DNA from: Methanothrix harundinacea
Lineage (GTDB): Archaea > Halobacteriota > Methanosarcinia > Methanotrichales > Methanotrichaceae
DNA: 64,000 nt
NCBI GenBank assembly: GCA_002506535.1
Contig: DAXT01000022.1
Coordinates: forward strand, 15,439-79,438
Direction of reading: 5' to 3'
A program made the position numbers and the translations under genes. Shown one piece after another: positions 7,500 to 15,445 of this stretch (the stretch's first letter is position 1; every line of letters starts with the position of its first letter). The notes beneath the pieces are model-generated. The model searched no databases. It worked only from the letters and a program-made list of their open reading frames with translations, and was not told the DNA's origin.

Positions 7500-9986
7500 T
7501 CAACCACCGCCCCTCTTGGAGGGGGGGACGTACCCCTTCAGCAGGAGGGAAAGGCTCACCACCGTCACGGAGCTGGCGGCCATCGCCAGCCCTGCAAACT
7601 CCGGCCGGAAGGCGATCCCGAAGTTGGGGTAGAGGATGCCGGCCGCTACCGGGATGAGGGCGGCGTTGTAGGCGAAGGCCCAGAAGAGGTTCAGCTTCAC
7701 CCTCCCTATCACCTTCCGGCTCAGCTCGATCGCCGCCACAGCGTCCATCAGGTCGTCTCTTATGAGGACGATCTCGCCGCTCTCGATCGCCACATCCGTC
7801 CCGCTCCCGATGGCGATCCCCACGTCGGCCTGGGCGAGGGCGGGTGCGTCGTTGATCCCGTCCCCGACGAAGGCGACGACCTGGCCTCCATCCTGGAGCC
7901 TCTTTATCTCCCGGGCCTTATCCGATGGGAGGACCTCGGCGAAGACCCTCTCTATCCCGATCTCTCTCGCCACGATCCCGGCGTTCCTGGGGTTGTCTCC
8001 GGTGATCATCATCACCTCAAAGCCCATCCCTTTCAGCCGGCCGACCGCCTCCTTCGAGTTCTCCTTGAGGGCGTCGGCGACGCCTATGATGCCGACGATC
8101 CGGCCAGCCAAGGCGACCAGGAGGGCGGTCTTCCCCTCCCCTTCTATCCGGAGGGCGGTTCCGTCGATCTCCTCTGGGATATCGATCCCCATCCCCCGCA
8201 GGAGGATCCTGTTTCCGACGGCGGCGTCGGTCCCATCGACCCTGCCGACGACCCCTTTTCCTCCGGAGGCCTCAAAGGAGTCGGCTTCGGGGACGGGGAC
8301 CCCATCGGACTTCGCCCTCCTCACCACCGCCTCGGCGAGGGGGTGCTCCGACATCGCCTCGATCCCCCCGGCGATCCGGAGAAGCTCCCTCTCGTCGATC
8401 CCGAAGGGCAAGAGGTCGGTCACCTCGGGCCTGCCCACGGTGAGGGTCCCGGTCTTGTCGAAGACGACGGAGTCGATCTTCTCGCAGGCCTCCAGCGCCT
8501 CGCCGCTCTTCACCAGGACCCCCAGCTCCGCCGCCCGGCCGAGGCCGACGGTGATGGCCGTAGGGCTTGCCAGGCCCAGGGCGCAGGGGCAGGCGATCAC
8601 CAGGACCGATATGGTGGCGGTGAGGGCGAAGAGGAGGGGGTCTCCTGCGACGAGGTCGGCCAGGACGAAACGCCAGAGGAGGAAGGTGGCCGCCGCCGCC
8701 GCCAGGACCGCGGGGATGAAGAAGGTGACGGCTCTATCTGCCACCCTCTGGATCGAGGGCTTCGACCCTTGCGCCTCCTCCACCAGGGATATGATCTGGG
8801 CGAGAGCCGTCTCCCGCCCCACCTTCGAAGCCTCAAACCTGATGGCGCCGTTCTTGTTGAGGGTCCCGCCGACGACGGCGTCCCCCTTCTTCTTCAGGAT
8901 AGGGATAGGCTCGCCCGTGATCATCGACTCGTCGACGTAGCTCTCGCCGACGAGGACGACCCCGTCGGCGGGGATCTTCTCCCCCGGCCGGACGAGGATC
9001 ACGTCCCCGGCGAGGAGGTCGGCGGCCGCCACCTCCACCTCCCGGCCGTCCCGCAGGACGGTGGCGGTCTTCGGTTGCAGCCCCATCAGCTTCTTTATCG
9101 CCTCCGATGTCCTCCCCTTCGCCTTCGTCTCCAGGTACCTTCCCAGGGTGAGGAAGGCGGCGAGGAAGACGGCGGTCTCGTAGTACATGAACTCCGGGGT
9201 CAGTAGGACGCCGAAGGTCCCCATGAGGCTCGATATGAAGGCTACCCCTATCCCCATGGAGTACATGACGTCCATCGTCAGGGACCGGTGGCGTAGAGCC
9301 CGTAGCCCCGCCGAGAAGATCGGACGGCTGAGGTAGACGAAGACGGGGGCGGATATGACGAGCATCAGGATCGGCATCGGTACCGGCGTATGGAGGTGGG
9401 CCATATCCAGGAGCATCAGGAAGGACCCGACGGCAAAACCGATCAGAATCTTCCGCCTCTCGGCCAGGAGGTGCCTCTCCCTCTCCTCCCTCTCCTCCCT
9501 CTCGCTCTCTTCGGTCTCTTCTCCCGCCACCCCTCGATACTCGTAGCCCGCCTCTTCGATGGCAGCCCTCATATCGGCGACGGAGGCGGCCTTCGGGTTG
9601 TAGGCGACCCGGGCCCTCTCGGCGCCGAGGTTGACGCTGACCTCAAATACCCCCTCCACCCCGCCGATCGCCTCCTCCACCGAGGAGACGCAGGAGGCGC
9701 AGATCATCCCCCCTATCTTCAGGACGACGGTCTCGGTGACGACGGAGTAACCCGCCTCGGTCACCGCCCTCTCCAGGTCGGCGAGGTTCACCCTGGTTGT
9801 GTCGAGGTCGACGGAGGCGGTCTGTGTCCCCAGGTTCACCCTCGCTCCGGATACCCCCTCGACTCCCATGAGCGCCTCTTCGACAGCGGAGACGCAGGAG
9901 GCGCAGGTCATGCCCGATATCTTCAGGTCGGCCCTCTTCTGATCAGACCTCTTCTGATCTGGCCTCTTCTGATCCAATTGCGCCAA
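7500..9986 (-). CDS. copA: Copper-translocating P-type ATPase with two heavy-metal-binding domains
   Basis: 828 residues. Two N-terminal HMA domains carry GMTCASC and GMICASC metal sites. The ATPase core shows TGEPIP, the transmembrane CPC motif (IACPCALG), DKTGTLT with the phosphorylated Asp, the SEHPL motif of heavy-metal pumps, and GDGINDAPALAQADVG. The late membrane segments contain YN (AYNAAL) and MAASS, which with CPC form the signature of Cu+-exporting P1B-1 pumps. Start is a TTG at 9986 with GGAGG six bases upstream; an ATG 13 bases upstream is out of frame. The first 20 residues contain three DQKR repeats before the first HMA domain. The YHS gene follows in the same orientation. Confidence 0.94.
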   Translation of the reverse strand: MAQLDQKRPDQKRSDQKRADLKISGMTCASCVSAVEEALMGVEGVSGARVNLGTQTASVDLDTTRVNLADLERAVTEAGYSVVTETVVLKIGGMICASCVSSVEEAIGGVEGVFEVSVNLGAERARVAYNPKAASVADMRAAIEEAGYEYRGVAGEETEESEREEREERERHLLAERRKILIGFAVGSFLMLLDMAHLHTPVPMPILMLVISAPVFVYLSRPIFSAGLRALRHRSLTMDVMYSMGIGVAFISSLMGTFGVLLTPEFMYYETAVFLAAFLTLGRYLETKAKGRTSEAIKKLMGLQPKTATVLRDGREVEVAAADLLAGDVILVRPGEKIPADGVVLVGESYVDESMITGEPIPILKKKGDAVVGGTLNKNGAIRFEASKVGRETALAQIISLVEEAQGSKPSIQRVADRAVTFFIPAVLAAAAATFLLWRFVLADLVAGDPLLFALTATISVLVIACPCALGLASPTAITVGLGRAAELGVLVKSGEALEACEKIDSVVFDKTGTLTVGRPEVTDLLPFGIDERELLRIAGGIEAMSEHPLAEAVVRRAKSDGVPVPEADSFEASGGKGVVGRVDGTDAAVGNRILLRGMGIDIPEEIDGTALRIEGEGKTALLVALAGRIVGIIGVADALKENSKEAVGRLKGMGFEVMMITGDNPRNAGIVAREIGIERVFAEVLPSDKAREIKRLQDGGQVVAFVGDGINDAPALAQADVGIAIGSGTDVAIESGEIVLIRDDLMDAVAAIELSRKVIGRVKLNLFWAFAYNAALIPVAAGILYPNFGIAFRPEFAGLAMAASSVTVVSLSLLLKGYVPPSKRGGG
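9928..9976. repeat. In-frame 15-bp repeats at the CopA N-terminus
   Basis: Three near-identical 15-bp units (GATCAGAAGAGG plus a variable codon) encode DQKRP, DQKRS and DQKRA directly after the TTG start and ahead of the first metal-binding domain. Repeats of this kind change in number by slippage without breaking the frame. Confidence 0.8.
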
Positions 9987-10025
9987 AGTACTCCTCCATC
10001 CAACTGCATCGACCAGATCTCACCT

Positions 10026-10544
10026 TCAGATGAACCGCTCAAACCGGTCCGCCTTCGCCTTACATATGGGGCAGACCCCCGGCGGATCATCTCTTGCGGC
10101 GAGGTATCCGCAGACCTTGCACCTCCAGACCGGGTAAGCCAGGGATGAGAGGGTTTCGCCGGCGGGGGCGGAGAAGGCCTTAGCCGACCTCTCCCTCTCC
10201 TCGGGGGACGGCCGCCTCTCGGGGACAGGCGAAAGGTCCCGCTCCCCGGATAATACCTCGTCGGAGACGTAGAGGGCGCAGTAGCAGGCGCCGTAATCGT
10301 TCAGATCCTGGTCCCGATAGTCGCAGGGGCAGATTATGTCCAGGTCGTCGTCTCTGTCCCCGGAGGCGAGCCTGCAGGGGCAGGAGTGGTAGCCGTAACG
10401 CCCCTCGTTCACCAGAAGGCCCCGCACCAGGTTTCTCGTGAAGTCGAGGTCGGGGTTGAGGTGATAGCCCATCTCCTCCGCCTCGTCCTCCAGCTGCTGG
10501 CGGAGGGACTCGACCTCTTCGGAGGGGGGTTCAAGATCTGTCAT
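10026..10544 (-). CDS. Ferredoxin:thioredoxin reductase catalytic-subunit-like domain fused to a rubredoxin-like domain
   Basis: 172 residues from ATG 10544, chosen because this ATG overlaps the TGA of the upstream glutaredoxin gene (ATGA). The N-terminal domain holds the FTR catalytic cysteine pattern: HSCPCRL, then IICPCDYRD, then GACYCALYV, giving the ligands of the [4Fe-4S] cluster and the active disulfide. The C-terminal about 40 residues, WRCKVCGYLAARDDPPGVCPICKA, have the two CxxC pairs of a rubredoxin-type iron site. The fusion is known from methanogens, where an FTR-like disulfide reductase moves electrons from ferredoxin to NrdH/glutaredoxin-type proteins; the adjacent glutaredoxin is the obvious partner. 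Confidence 0.9.
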   Translation of the reverse strand: MTDLEPPSEEVESLRQQLEDEAEEMGYHLNPDLDFTRNLVRGLLVNEGRYGYHSCPCRLASGDRDDDLDIICPCDYRDQDLNDYGACYCALYVSDEVLSGERDLSPVPERRPSPEERERSAKAFSAPAGETLSSLAYPVWRCKVCGYLAARDDPPGVCPICKAKADRFERFI

Positions 10545-10822
10545 AGCCTCAGAGCCTCCTTTATCTCCTTCTCTTTGAAACCGATGATGCACTTCTCGTC
10601 GTCGATGACGGTGGTGGGGAAGGTGGCCTTGGGGTTGTGCCGCTTAACATCATCCAGGGCGCTCTTCCGATCCTCCCCCTTCAAGAGATCGACGTAGACG
10701 TAGCTGTACTCCACCCCCAGGTCTGCCAGGAGCTTCTTGGTCTTATTACACCAGACACAGGTGCTGAGGGCGTAAAGAACTATCTTGCCCCGATTTCTTC
10801 CCTCGACGCATTCGAATCCCAT
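10541..10822 (-). CDS. Glutaredoxin/NrdH-like redoxin
   Basis: 93 residues with the active-site motif CVWC near residue 22, a YVYVDLLKGED segment, the cis-proline loop TFPTTVID, and a C-terminal IIGFKEKEIKEAL, all typical of the thioredoxin fold of glutaredoxins. It is translationally coupled (ATGA) to the FTR-rubredoxin gene downstream, so it probably receives electrons from ferredoxin through that protein rather than from glutathione, which methanogens lack. Likely targets are disulfides of metabolic enzymes or ribonucleotide reductase; none is encoded nearby. Confidence 0.9.
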   Translation of the reverse strand: MGFECVEGRNRGKIVLYALSTCVWCNKTKKLLADLGVEYSYVYVDLLKGEDRKSALDDVKRHNPKATFPTTVIDDEKCIIGFKEKEIKEALRL

Positions 10823-10962
10823 CAGCTATAACCACCCTTGCCATTCCTAATACAGATACGAATCTGATGAGATTAATAGGTTCTCACATCGGCGTGATCC
10901 GATGAAGGGCCTTCTCCTACTCATTGGAGAAAATAGAAGATGGCGGTCGAAGGATACGAAAC

Positions 10963-11748
10963 TTACCTGCAGCGTATGGCGATGCGATGATCTTCGCCGT
11001 CCCCCAGATCTATCCTTCTCAAATCTCCGGGACCCAGGGTCTCACCGTCGATCATCACATCTACGGCGGAGGTCACAGGAAACTCCACTTTAGGCCCATA
11101 GGATCCGCTCGCTGATATCCTATCACCGAGATGCTCCACGATGATGGCCACCTTTGGGATCTCCAGAGTTTGAACCCCTCCGGGAGGGATGCTGACCCCC
11201 AGCGGATCGTATCCCAGATGTCGATCGCAGTTGTTTTCGATGGTCAGGTGGGCTGGACCGCCGAAGGCCACATCCACTACAGGAGCCCCCCCGATGGAGA
11301 GGGCGGCGCCGAGGGTGAAGGCCGCAACTCTGGTCATGACGACTCTTGCGGCGGCGTTCCCCTCCGGGATCGTCTGGGCAAAGCGCAAGGCTAAGGCCAT
11401 GAGGACCGTCCATCCCACCAGGAAGGCTGTGGCTGCGAGGCTGAGGCCCAGGATGAATGATGCTGCGAGGACGAGGACGATGGCGGCGACGAAGGCGATG
11501 CTCATGAGGGTCTTAGCCCTGGAGGAAATGCGAAAACTCTTGGGGCGCTTCCTGGCAACCTCCGCCCCCGAGTAGACGACAGATAGCCCGATGATGACGA
11601 TCATCTTGGAGGAGGTGGAGAGGCCGGAGAAGGTCTCCATTATGAGGTCGACCAGGAGTCCCAGAATTACCGGAAGGAGGGTACTTTTGAACGATTCGCT
11701 CTCTTTAGCCCTTCCCTTTCCTGCCTCTTCTTCACCTTCTTCTGCCAC
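10963..11748 (-). CDS. Uncharacterised membrane protein with a C-terminal soluble domain
   Basis: 261 residues. An acidic/charged N-terminus (about 20 residues) is followed by roughly five hydrophobic segments between residues 22 and 160, and then by a non-membrane domain of about 90 residues rich in Gly, Val and Ile (for example GVSIPPGGVQTLEIP) that could form a small beta-sandwich. I do not recognise the family. The gene is alone, divergent from the PAC2/DUF473 pair. Confidence 0.7.
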   Translation of the reverse strand: MAEEGEEEAGKGRAKESESFKSTLLPVILGLLVDLIMETFSGLSTSSKMIVIIGLSVVYSGAEVARKRPKSFRISSRAKTLMSIAFVAAIVLVLAASFILGLSLAATAFLVGWTVLMALALRFAQTIPEGNAAARVVMTRVAAFTLGAALSIGGAPVVDVAFGGPAHLTIENNCDRHLGYDPLGVSIPPGGVQTLEIPKVAIIVEHLGDRISASGSYGPKVEFPVTSAVDVMIDGETLGPGDLRRIDLGDGEDHRIAIRCR

Positions 11749-12017
11749 CAGATCATCTCCAGATTTGCAGGCCCAAAACGGCGTTCATCGGAGCCGAAAA
11801 TACCCCCGTGCCGGGAAAGTGATCCTCCAGTTCTCCATTCAGTTCTTCTCGTGCTTCTAGATATCTCTTTCGTTTTGTCTGATCGGATATGTCTCAGTAA
11901 TTTACTTTGGCGTGGTGGATTTACCCGCCCGAATCCGGGAAGTCTGATGGATCTCCCCGGGATTTTTGGATGGGGTGACCGATGTTCTTATCACCCATCA
12001 GAGGGGAAGATATTTTC

Positions 12018-12755
12018 ATGACTGACGAAGTTCAGGTCAGAGCTGAAAAGCCCCAGTCCGAGAACCCCGTGGTCATCGAGGGGTTTCCGGGGATCGGGCT
12101 GATCGGAAATATCGCAAGCCAGTACGTCATCAACAAGCTGGAGATGGACTACCTCGGCGCCATAGATTCGAGGTTCTTTCCGCCGATGTCGGTCCTGGTG
12201 GGGGGTCTAGCCCACCTCCCCGTGAGGATATACGAGAAGGAGGACCTGGGGGTGGTGGTGGTCAGCTCCGACATCCCCGTCCATCCGGCAGCCTCCTACG
12301 ACCTCGCCCGGGGGATAGTATCCTGGGCGGAGTCCATCGGGGCGAAGGAGATGGTCTGTCTTGCGGGGATAACGGTGATGGGAGAAGAGCAGCGGGTCTT
12401 CGGCGCCGCCACCACCGAGGAGATGCTGGAGAGGATAAAGGGCCAGGTGGAGGTCTTCGAGTTCGGGACGATATCGGGGATATCGGGGTCGGTGATGAAC
12501 GAGTGTCTCCTGCGGAAGATGCCGGCGATATGCCTCCTGGGGGAGACCCACTCCATGGCCCCCGATCCGAGGGCCGCCGTCGTCACCGTCAAGATGCTCA
12601 ACACCCTCTACGGCCTCAACGTCGATACGACGGAGCTGGAGGAGAGGGCGGAAGAGATCGAGTTTCAGATGCAGAAGCTCGCAGAGCAGGTCCAGAGCTC
12701 ATCCGCCGAAGAGGTCCCGGGGAGAAAAGAGCTCCAGTTCCCGATGTACGGGTGA
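12018..12755 (+). CDS. PAC2-family protein (proteasome assembly chaperone-like)
   Basis: 245 residues from ATG 12018; an in-frame ATG at 11982 exists, but homologues as I remember them begin just before the conserved NPVVIEGFPGIGLIGNIAS segment, which fits 12018. The region VVVVSSDIPVHPAASYDLARGIVSW and the Gly-rich GTISGISGSVMNECLLRKMPAICLLGETHS are typical of the archaeal PAC2 family, relatives of eukaryotic proteasome assembly chaperones 1/2. The C-terminal 35 residues form a charged helix (LEERAEEIEFQMQKLAEQV). The archaeal function is not established. It overlaps the DUF473 gene and is probably cotranscribed. Confidence 0.85.
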   Translation: MTDEVQVRAEKPQSENPVVIEGFPGIGLIGNIASQYVINKLEMDYLGAIDSRFFPPMSVLVGGLAHLPVRIYEKEDLGVVVVSSDIPVHPAASYDLARGIVSWAESIGAKEMVCLAGITVMGEEQRVFGAATTEEMLERIKGQVEVFEFGTISGISGSVMNECLLRKMPAICLLGETHSMAPDPRAAVVTVKMLNTLYGLNVDTTELEERAEEIEFQMQKLAEQVQSSSAEEVPGRKELQFPMYG

Positions 12756-12760
12756 TGATC

Positions 12761-13150
12761 ATGGAATGCGTTGCACTTACGGGGATATCTAGACAGGTGA
12801 TCAGGGAGCTATTGGCCAACGGGATCAGGACCCTGGAGATCAGAAGCCCCAACAACTTCATAGCCCTCCTCCATTCGAATCCCGGAGACGTCATATTCCT
12901 GACGGAGGCGAGCGGACCCGACGTCGTCAACGGGACGGGGGGGATGCTGGCGAGGATCAGGGAGATCCAGATGGTGACCCACAAGGTCGTCCAGGCGGGG
13001 GCCGACTTCTACGAGGAGAGGGAGGCTCAGGCGTCCCGGGTCCAGCTCGCCATGGTCGGCCACGGCCGGGTGAGGGGGGCGAAGGGGTTCAAGCTCGGGT
13101 CGCCGACGGTCCTGGACGTCGACGCCGTCTGCTACTACGACGCGGGATGA
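12761..13150 (+). CDS. DUF473-family protein
   Basis: 129 residues beginning MECVALTGIS, with IREIQMVTHKVVQAGADFYEEREAQ in the middle and ending GSPTVLDVDAVCYYDAG. This matches the archaeal DUF473 family, small proteins of unknown function found mainly in methanogens. ATG 12761 is preferred because GGTGAT, which pairs with the archaeal 16S rRNA end, sits about 4-6 bases upstream and overlaps the stop of the PAC2 gene; ATG 12755 would overlap that stop directly. The pairing with PAC2 suggests a shared process, not yet defined. Confidence 0.85.
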   Translation: MECVALTGISRQVIRELLANGIRTLEIRSPNNFIALLHSNPGDVIFLTEASGPDVVNGTGGMLARIREIQMVTHKVVQAGADFYEEREAQASRVQLAMVGHGRVRGAKGFKLGSPTVLDVDAVCYYDAG

Positions 13151-13231
13151 GCTGTGGGACTCCCAGCGACTTTATCGCCCAAAAAAAAGTGATCGTCCAG
13201 CAGCATCCGAAGGCTGCCGGACCCTTCCATT

Positions 13232-14059
13232 TTATACAGTCACTGGCTTTACAGCCCGGACCGTTATGCTGACGATCGCCCTCTCGACGCCCTTGAGCTC
13301 TTCTTCGGATATCTCCAGCCCATCCAGGATCTTCAGGTCAGCGGGGCCGCAGGTCACGCAGTCGAGGGAGAAGGCCGACTCCTCCATCACCCTGACGTCT
13401 TCGAACCCCGCCGACCTTATCGAGCCGAGATACTCTTCTTTCTCCGCCGCCCCGGAGACGCAGCCGACGTAGGCTTCGACAGATTCTCTGATGAATTTTG
13501 GAAGTATCCCCTTGAGGACGATGTCGGAGACGATCATCCTCCCTCCGGGGCGCAGGACCCGATAAGCGTCTTTGAAGGCCGCCTTCTTATCGGGGACGAG
13601 GTTGATGACGCAGTTGGAGACGATCAGGTCGACGGACCCTTCTTCCACGGGGAGGGACTCGATCTCCCCAAGCCTGAACTCCACATTCTTGTAGCCGCCC
13701 CGGGAGGCGTTGGCCTCCGCCCGGGCGATCATCTCCCCCGTCATATCCACCCCTATCACCTTCCCCGCCGGTCCGACCCTCTCCGATGCCAGGAAGCAGT
13801 CGAAGCCGGCCCCCGACCCCAGGTCCAGAACCGTCTCACCCTCCCGGATCGAGGCGATGGCGGTGGGGTTTCCGCAGCCGAGCCCCAGGTTCGCTCCCTC
13901 GGGGGCAGAAGCCAGATCCTCCTTTGAATATCCTATCTTCTTTCCTATCTCTCTTGGCTCTGCCGTCCCGCAGCACGAGGACGAGCAGCAAGATCCCGCC
14001 TCCCTCGCCACGCGGCCGTACCTGTCCTTCACGACCCTCTTGACTTCATAATCTTCCAT
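13232..14059 (-). CDS. arsM: ArsM-like arsenite methyltransferase
   Basis: 275 residues from ATG 14059, which has GGTGA four bases upstream; ATGs further upstream lack this. The N-terminus has a cysteine-rich GSCCSSSCCG stretch, then GANLGLGCGNP, which holds a conserved Cys of arsenite methyltransferases, then SAM motif I VLDLGSGAGFDCFLA with another Cys, the post-motif VDLIVSNCVINLVPDK with the catalytic-type Cys, and a late FSLDCVTC pair. These cysteines bind As(III) in the family, which makes methylated arsenicals. An AbrB-type regulator with CCR-type cysteines lies directly upstream on the same strand. Confidence 0.85.
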   Translation of the reverse strand: MEDYEVKRVVKDRYGRVAREAGSCCSSSCCGTAEPREIGKKIGYSKEDLASAPEGANLGLGCGNPTAIASIREGETVLDLGSGAGFDCFLASERVGPAGKVIGVDMTGEMIARAEANASRGGYKNVEFRLGEIESLPVEEGSVDLIVSNCVINLVPDKKAAFKDAYRVLRPGGRMIVSDIVLKGILPKFIRESVEAYVGCVSGAAEKEEYLGSIRSAGFEDVRVMEESAFSLDCVTCGPADLKILDGLEISEEELKGVERAIVSITVRAVKPVTV

Positions 14060-14108
14060 ATCCTCACCATCGACGAGCATGTTCAAAAATATTAGGATTT
14101 ATATATAA

Positions 14109-14408
14109 TCATACTTGGCCCTTGAAGAGGTCGTTGATGACGGGGCCGAGGATCGACTTCACCATCTCCTCCATCTCCTCCGCCCTGATCAGGGCGATGC
14201 AGCATATATCGCCGTCCTGACCCCTCAGGCAGACCACCGCCAGCTTATCGCCAGCCCTGATCTTCGCCCTCTCCCGGACGTCCTTGGGGAGGACCATCTG
14301 CCCCCTCTCGTCGACGCTGATTATAGATTCCACTCTGCAGCAGCTCGATCTTCCCGATAGGCAGCAGTCCTCTTTGTCTTTGTCGCCCTTCTCAACCCTT
14401 GGAGCCAA
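14109..14408 (-). CDS. AbrB/SpoVT-type regulator with cysteine-rich N-terminus (HgcAB-associated-like)
   Basis: 99 residues from TTG 14408, with GAGGTG five bases upstream. The N-terminus holds two Cys pairs (DCCLSGRSSCC); the body VESIISVDERGQMVLPKDVRERAKIRAGDKLAVV is a swapped-hairpin AbrB domain, split here by description only, followed by GDICCIAL with another Cys pair. I recognise this as the family often labelled HgcAB-associated protein, seen beside mercury-methylation genes or arsenic methyltransferase genes. hgcA and hgcB are not in this window. The multiple cysteines suggest metal or metalloid sensing and control of the arsM-like gene that follows 49 bases downstream. Confidence 0.8.
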   Translation of the reverse strand: MAPRVEKGDKDKEDCCLSGRSSCCRVESIISVDERGQMVLPKDVRERAKIRAGDKLAVVCLRGQDGDICCIALIRAEEMEEMVKSILGPVINDLFKGQV

Positions 14409-14603
14409 AGTCGCACCTCATCTCCAGGATGTCAGAGGATCTCTGAATATTAAAGCTTTTCTGATAAATCAGATTATGCTGAATATGGTGGAGGGTTTGG
14501 CGGCTTTGACGAGGCCGGGATCGTCCGCTCCCTTCCGGTGATCTGAATGAACGAGCCGAAAAATCGCATGGGGCCCGCCCGAGGGCGGACCTGCCTTCAG
14601 GGT

Positions 14604-15338
14604 TCAGGGAGGACCGTCCACCAGGTCCTTTATCTCGTAGGTGATGGTGACCGTCGCCGTCACCTTCACGTCCCCGGGGACGATCGGGGTCGAAGCTCCG
14701 GCGTCGGCGGCGAAGTAGACCCTGCTCTCCGCCATGGGGACGGGCGAGTATCCGCTCTCGGAAATCGAGAGTATCCTCCCCAAAGTAACCCCGGCGGCCT
14801 CAGCGATCACCCCTGCCTTCCCCATGCCGTCGACTACCGCCTCCTCCAGAGCCTCCTCCTGGACGGGCGTCGGGTCCCGGAGGGCGAAGGTGACGCTCTC
14901 GACGGTGTTCGCTCCCGCCCCCACCGCTGCGTCCAGGAACGCTCCGATATCCATCTCATCGGCGAGGTCTAATGTGAAGGTGACCTGGTTATTGACCTCG
15001 AAGACGACCTTATCGGAGAGCTTCCCGTCTATCCAGTCCCTGGTTGGAGAGATGGAGAACCGGGAGGTTTTGATCTCCTCCTCGGGGACCCCGGCCGCCA
15101 ACAGCCCCTCGATGGCGTCGGCCATCATCCGTCCGTTGTCGGCTACCGCCGCTGCCGCGCTCTCGTCCCTGGTCTGGACCCCCAGAACGATGGTTACGAT
15201 GTCGGCGTCGGCGGTCGCCTCGCCGGTCCCGGAGACCGTCAACTTCGATACGTCGCATCCGTCGTCGGCCCCCAAAGAGGAGGACGCAGACGCCAGAAGC
15301 GCTATCAATCCCAATAAAAGGGCTTCAAATATCCTCAT
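14604..15338 (-). CDS. Secreted SIMPL-domain (DUF541) protein
   Basis: 244 residues from ATG 15338 (GGGGAT six bases upstream; a TTG two codons earlier is possible). Residues 1-25 are a signal peptide ending around SSLGADDG. The rest shows the SIMPL layout: KLTVSGTGEATADADIVTIVLGV, a segment EEEIKTSRFSISP, and the final VKVTATVTITYEIKD. Family members are periplasmic or outer-surface proteins in bacteria with no firmly known biochemical role. Here it would be exported across the archaeal membrane. It is not obviously part of the lasso operon downstream on the same strand, as it lies beyond the end of that operon. Confidence 0.85.
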   Translation of the reverse strand: MRIFEALLLGLIALLASASSSLGADDGCDVSKLTVSGTGEATADADIVTIVLGVQTRDESAAAAVADNGRMMADAIEGLLAAGVPEEEIKTSRFSISPTRDWIDGKLSDKVVFEVNNQVTFTLDLADEMDIGAFLDAAVGAGANTVESVTFALRDPTPVQEEALEEAVVDGMGKAGVIAEAAGVTLGRILSISESGYSPVPMAESRVYFAADAGASTPIVPGDVKVTATVTITYEIKDLVDGPP

Positions 15339-15445
15339 AAACAATCCCCATTTGTGATAGATCCTAAAGTAATTAAATAATTCGGTCGCTTTAAAGCAGA
15401 TCTCCGGAAGCTGTCTATAAGGAGGCTCTGATGTCTATTATGCAT

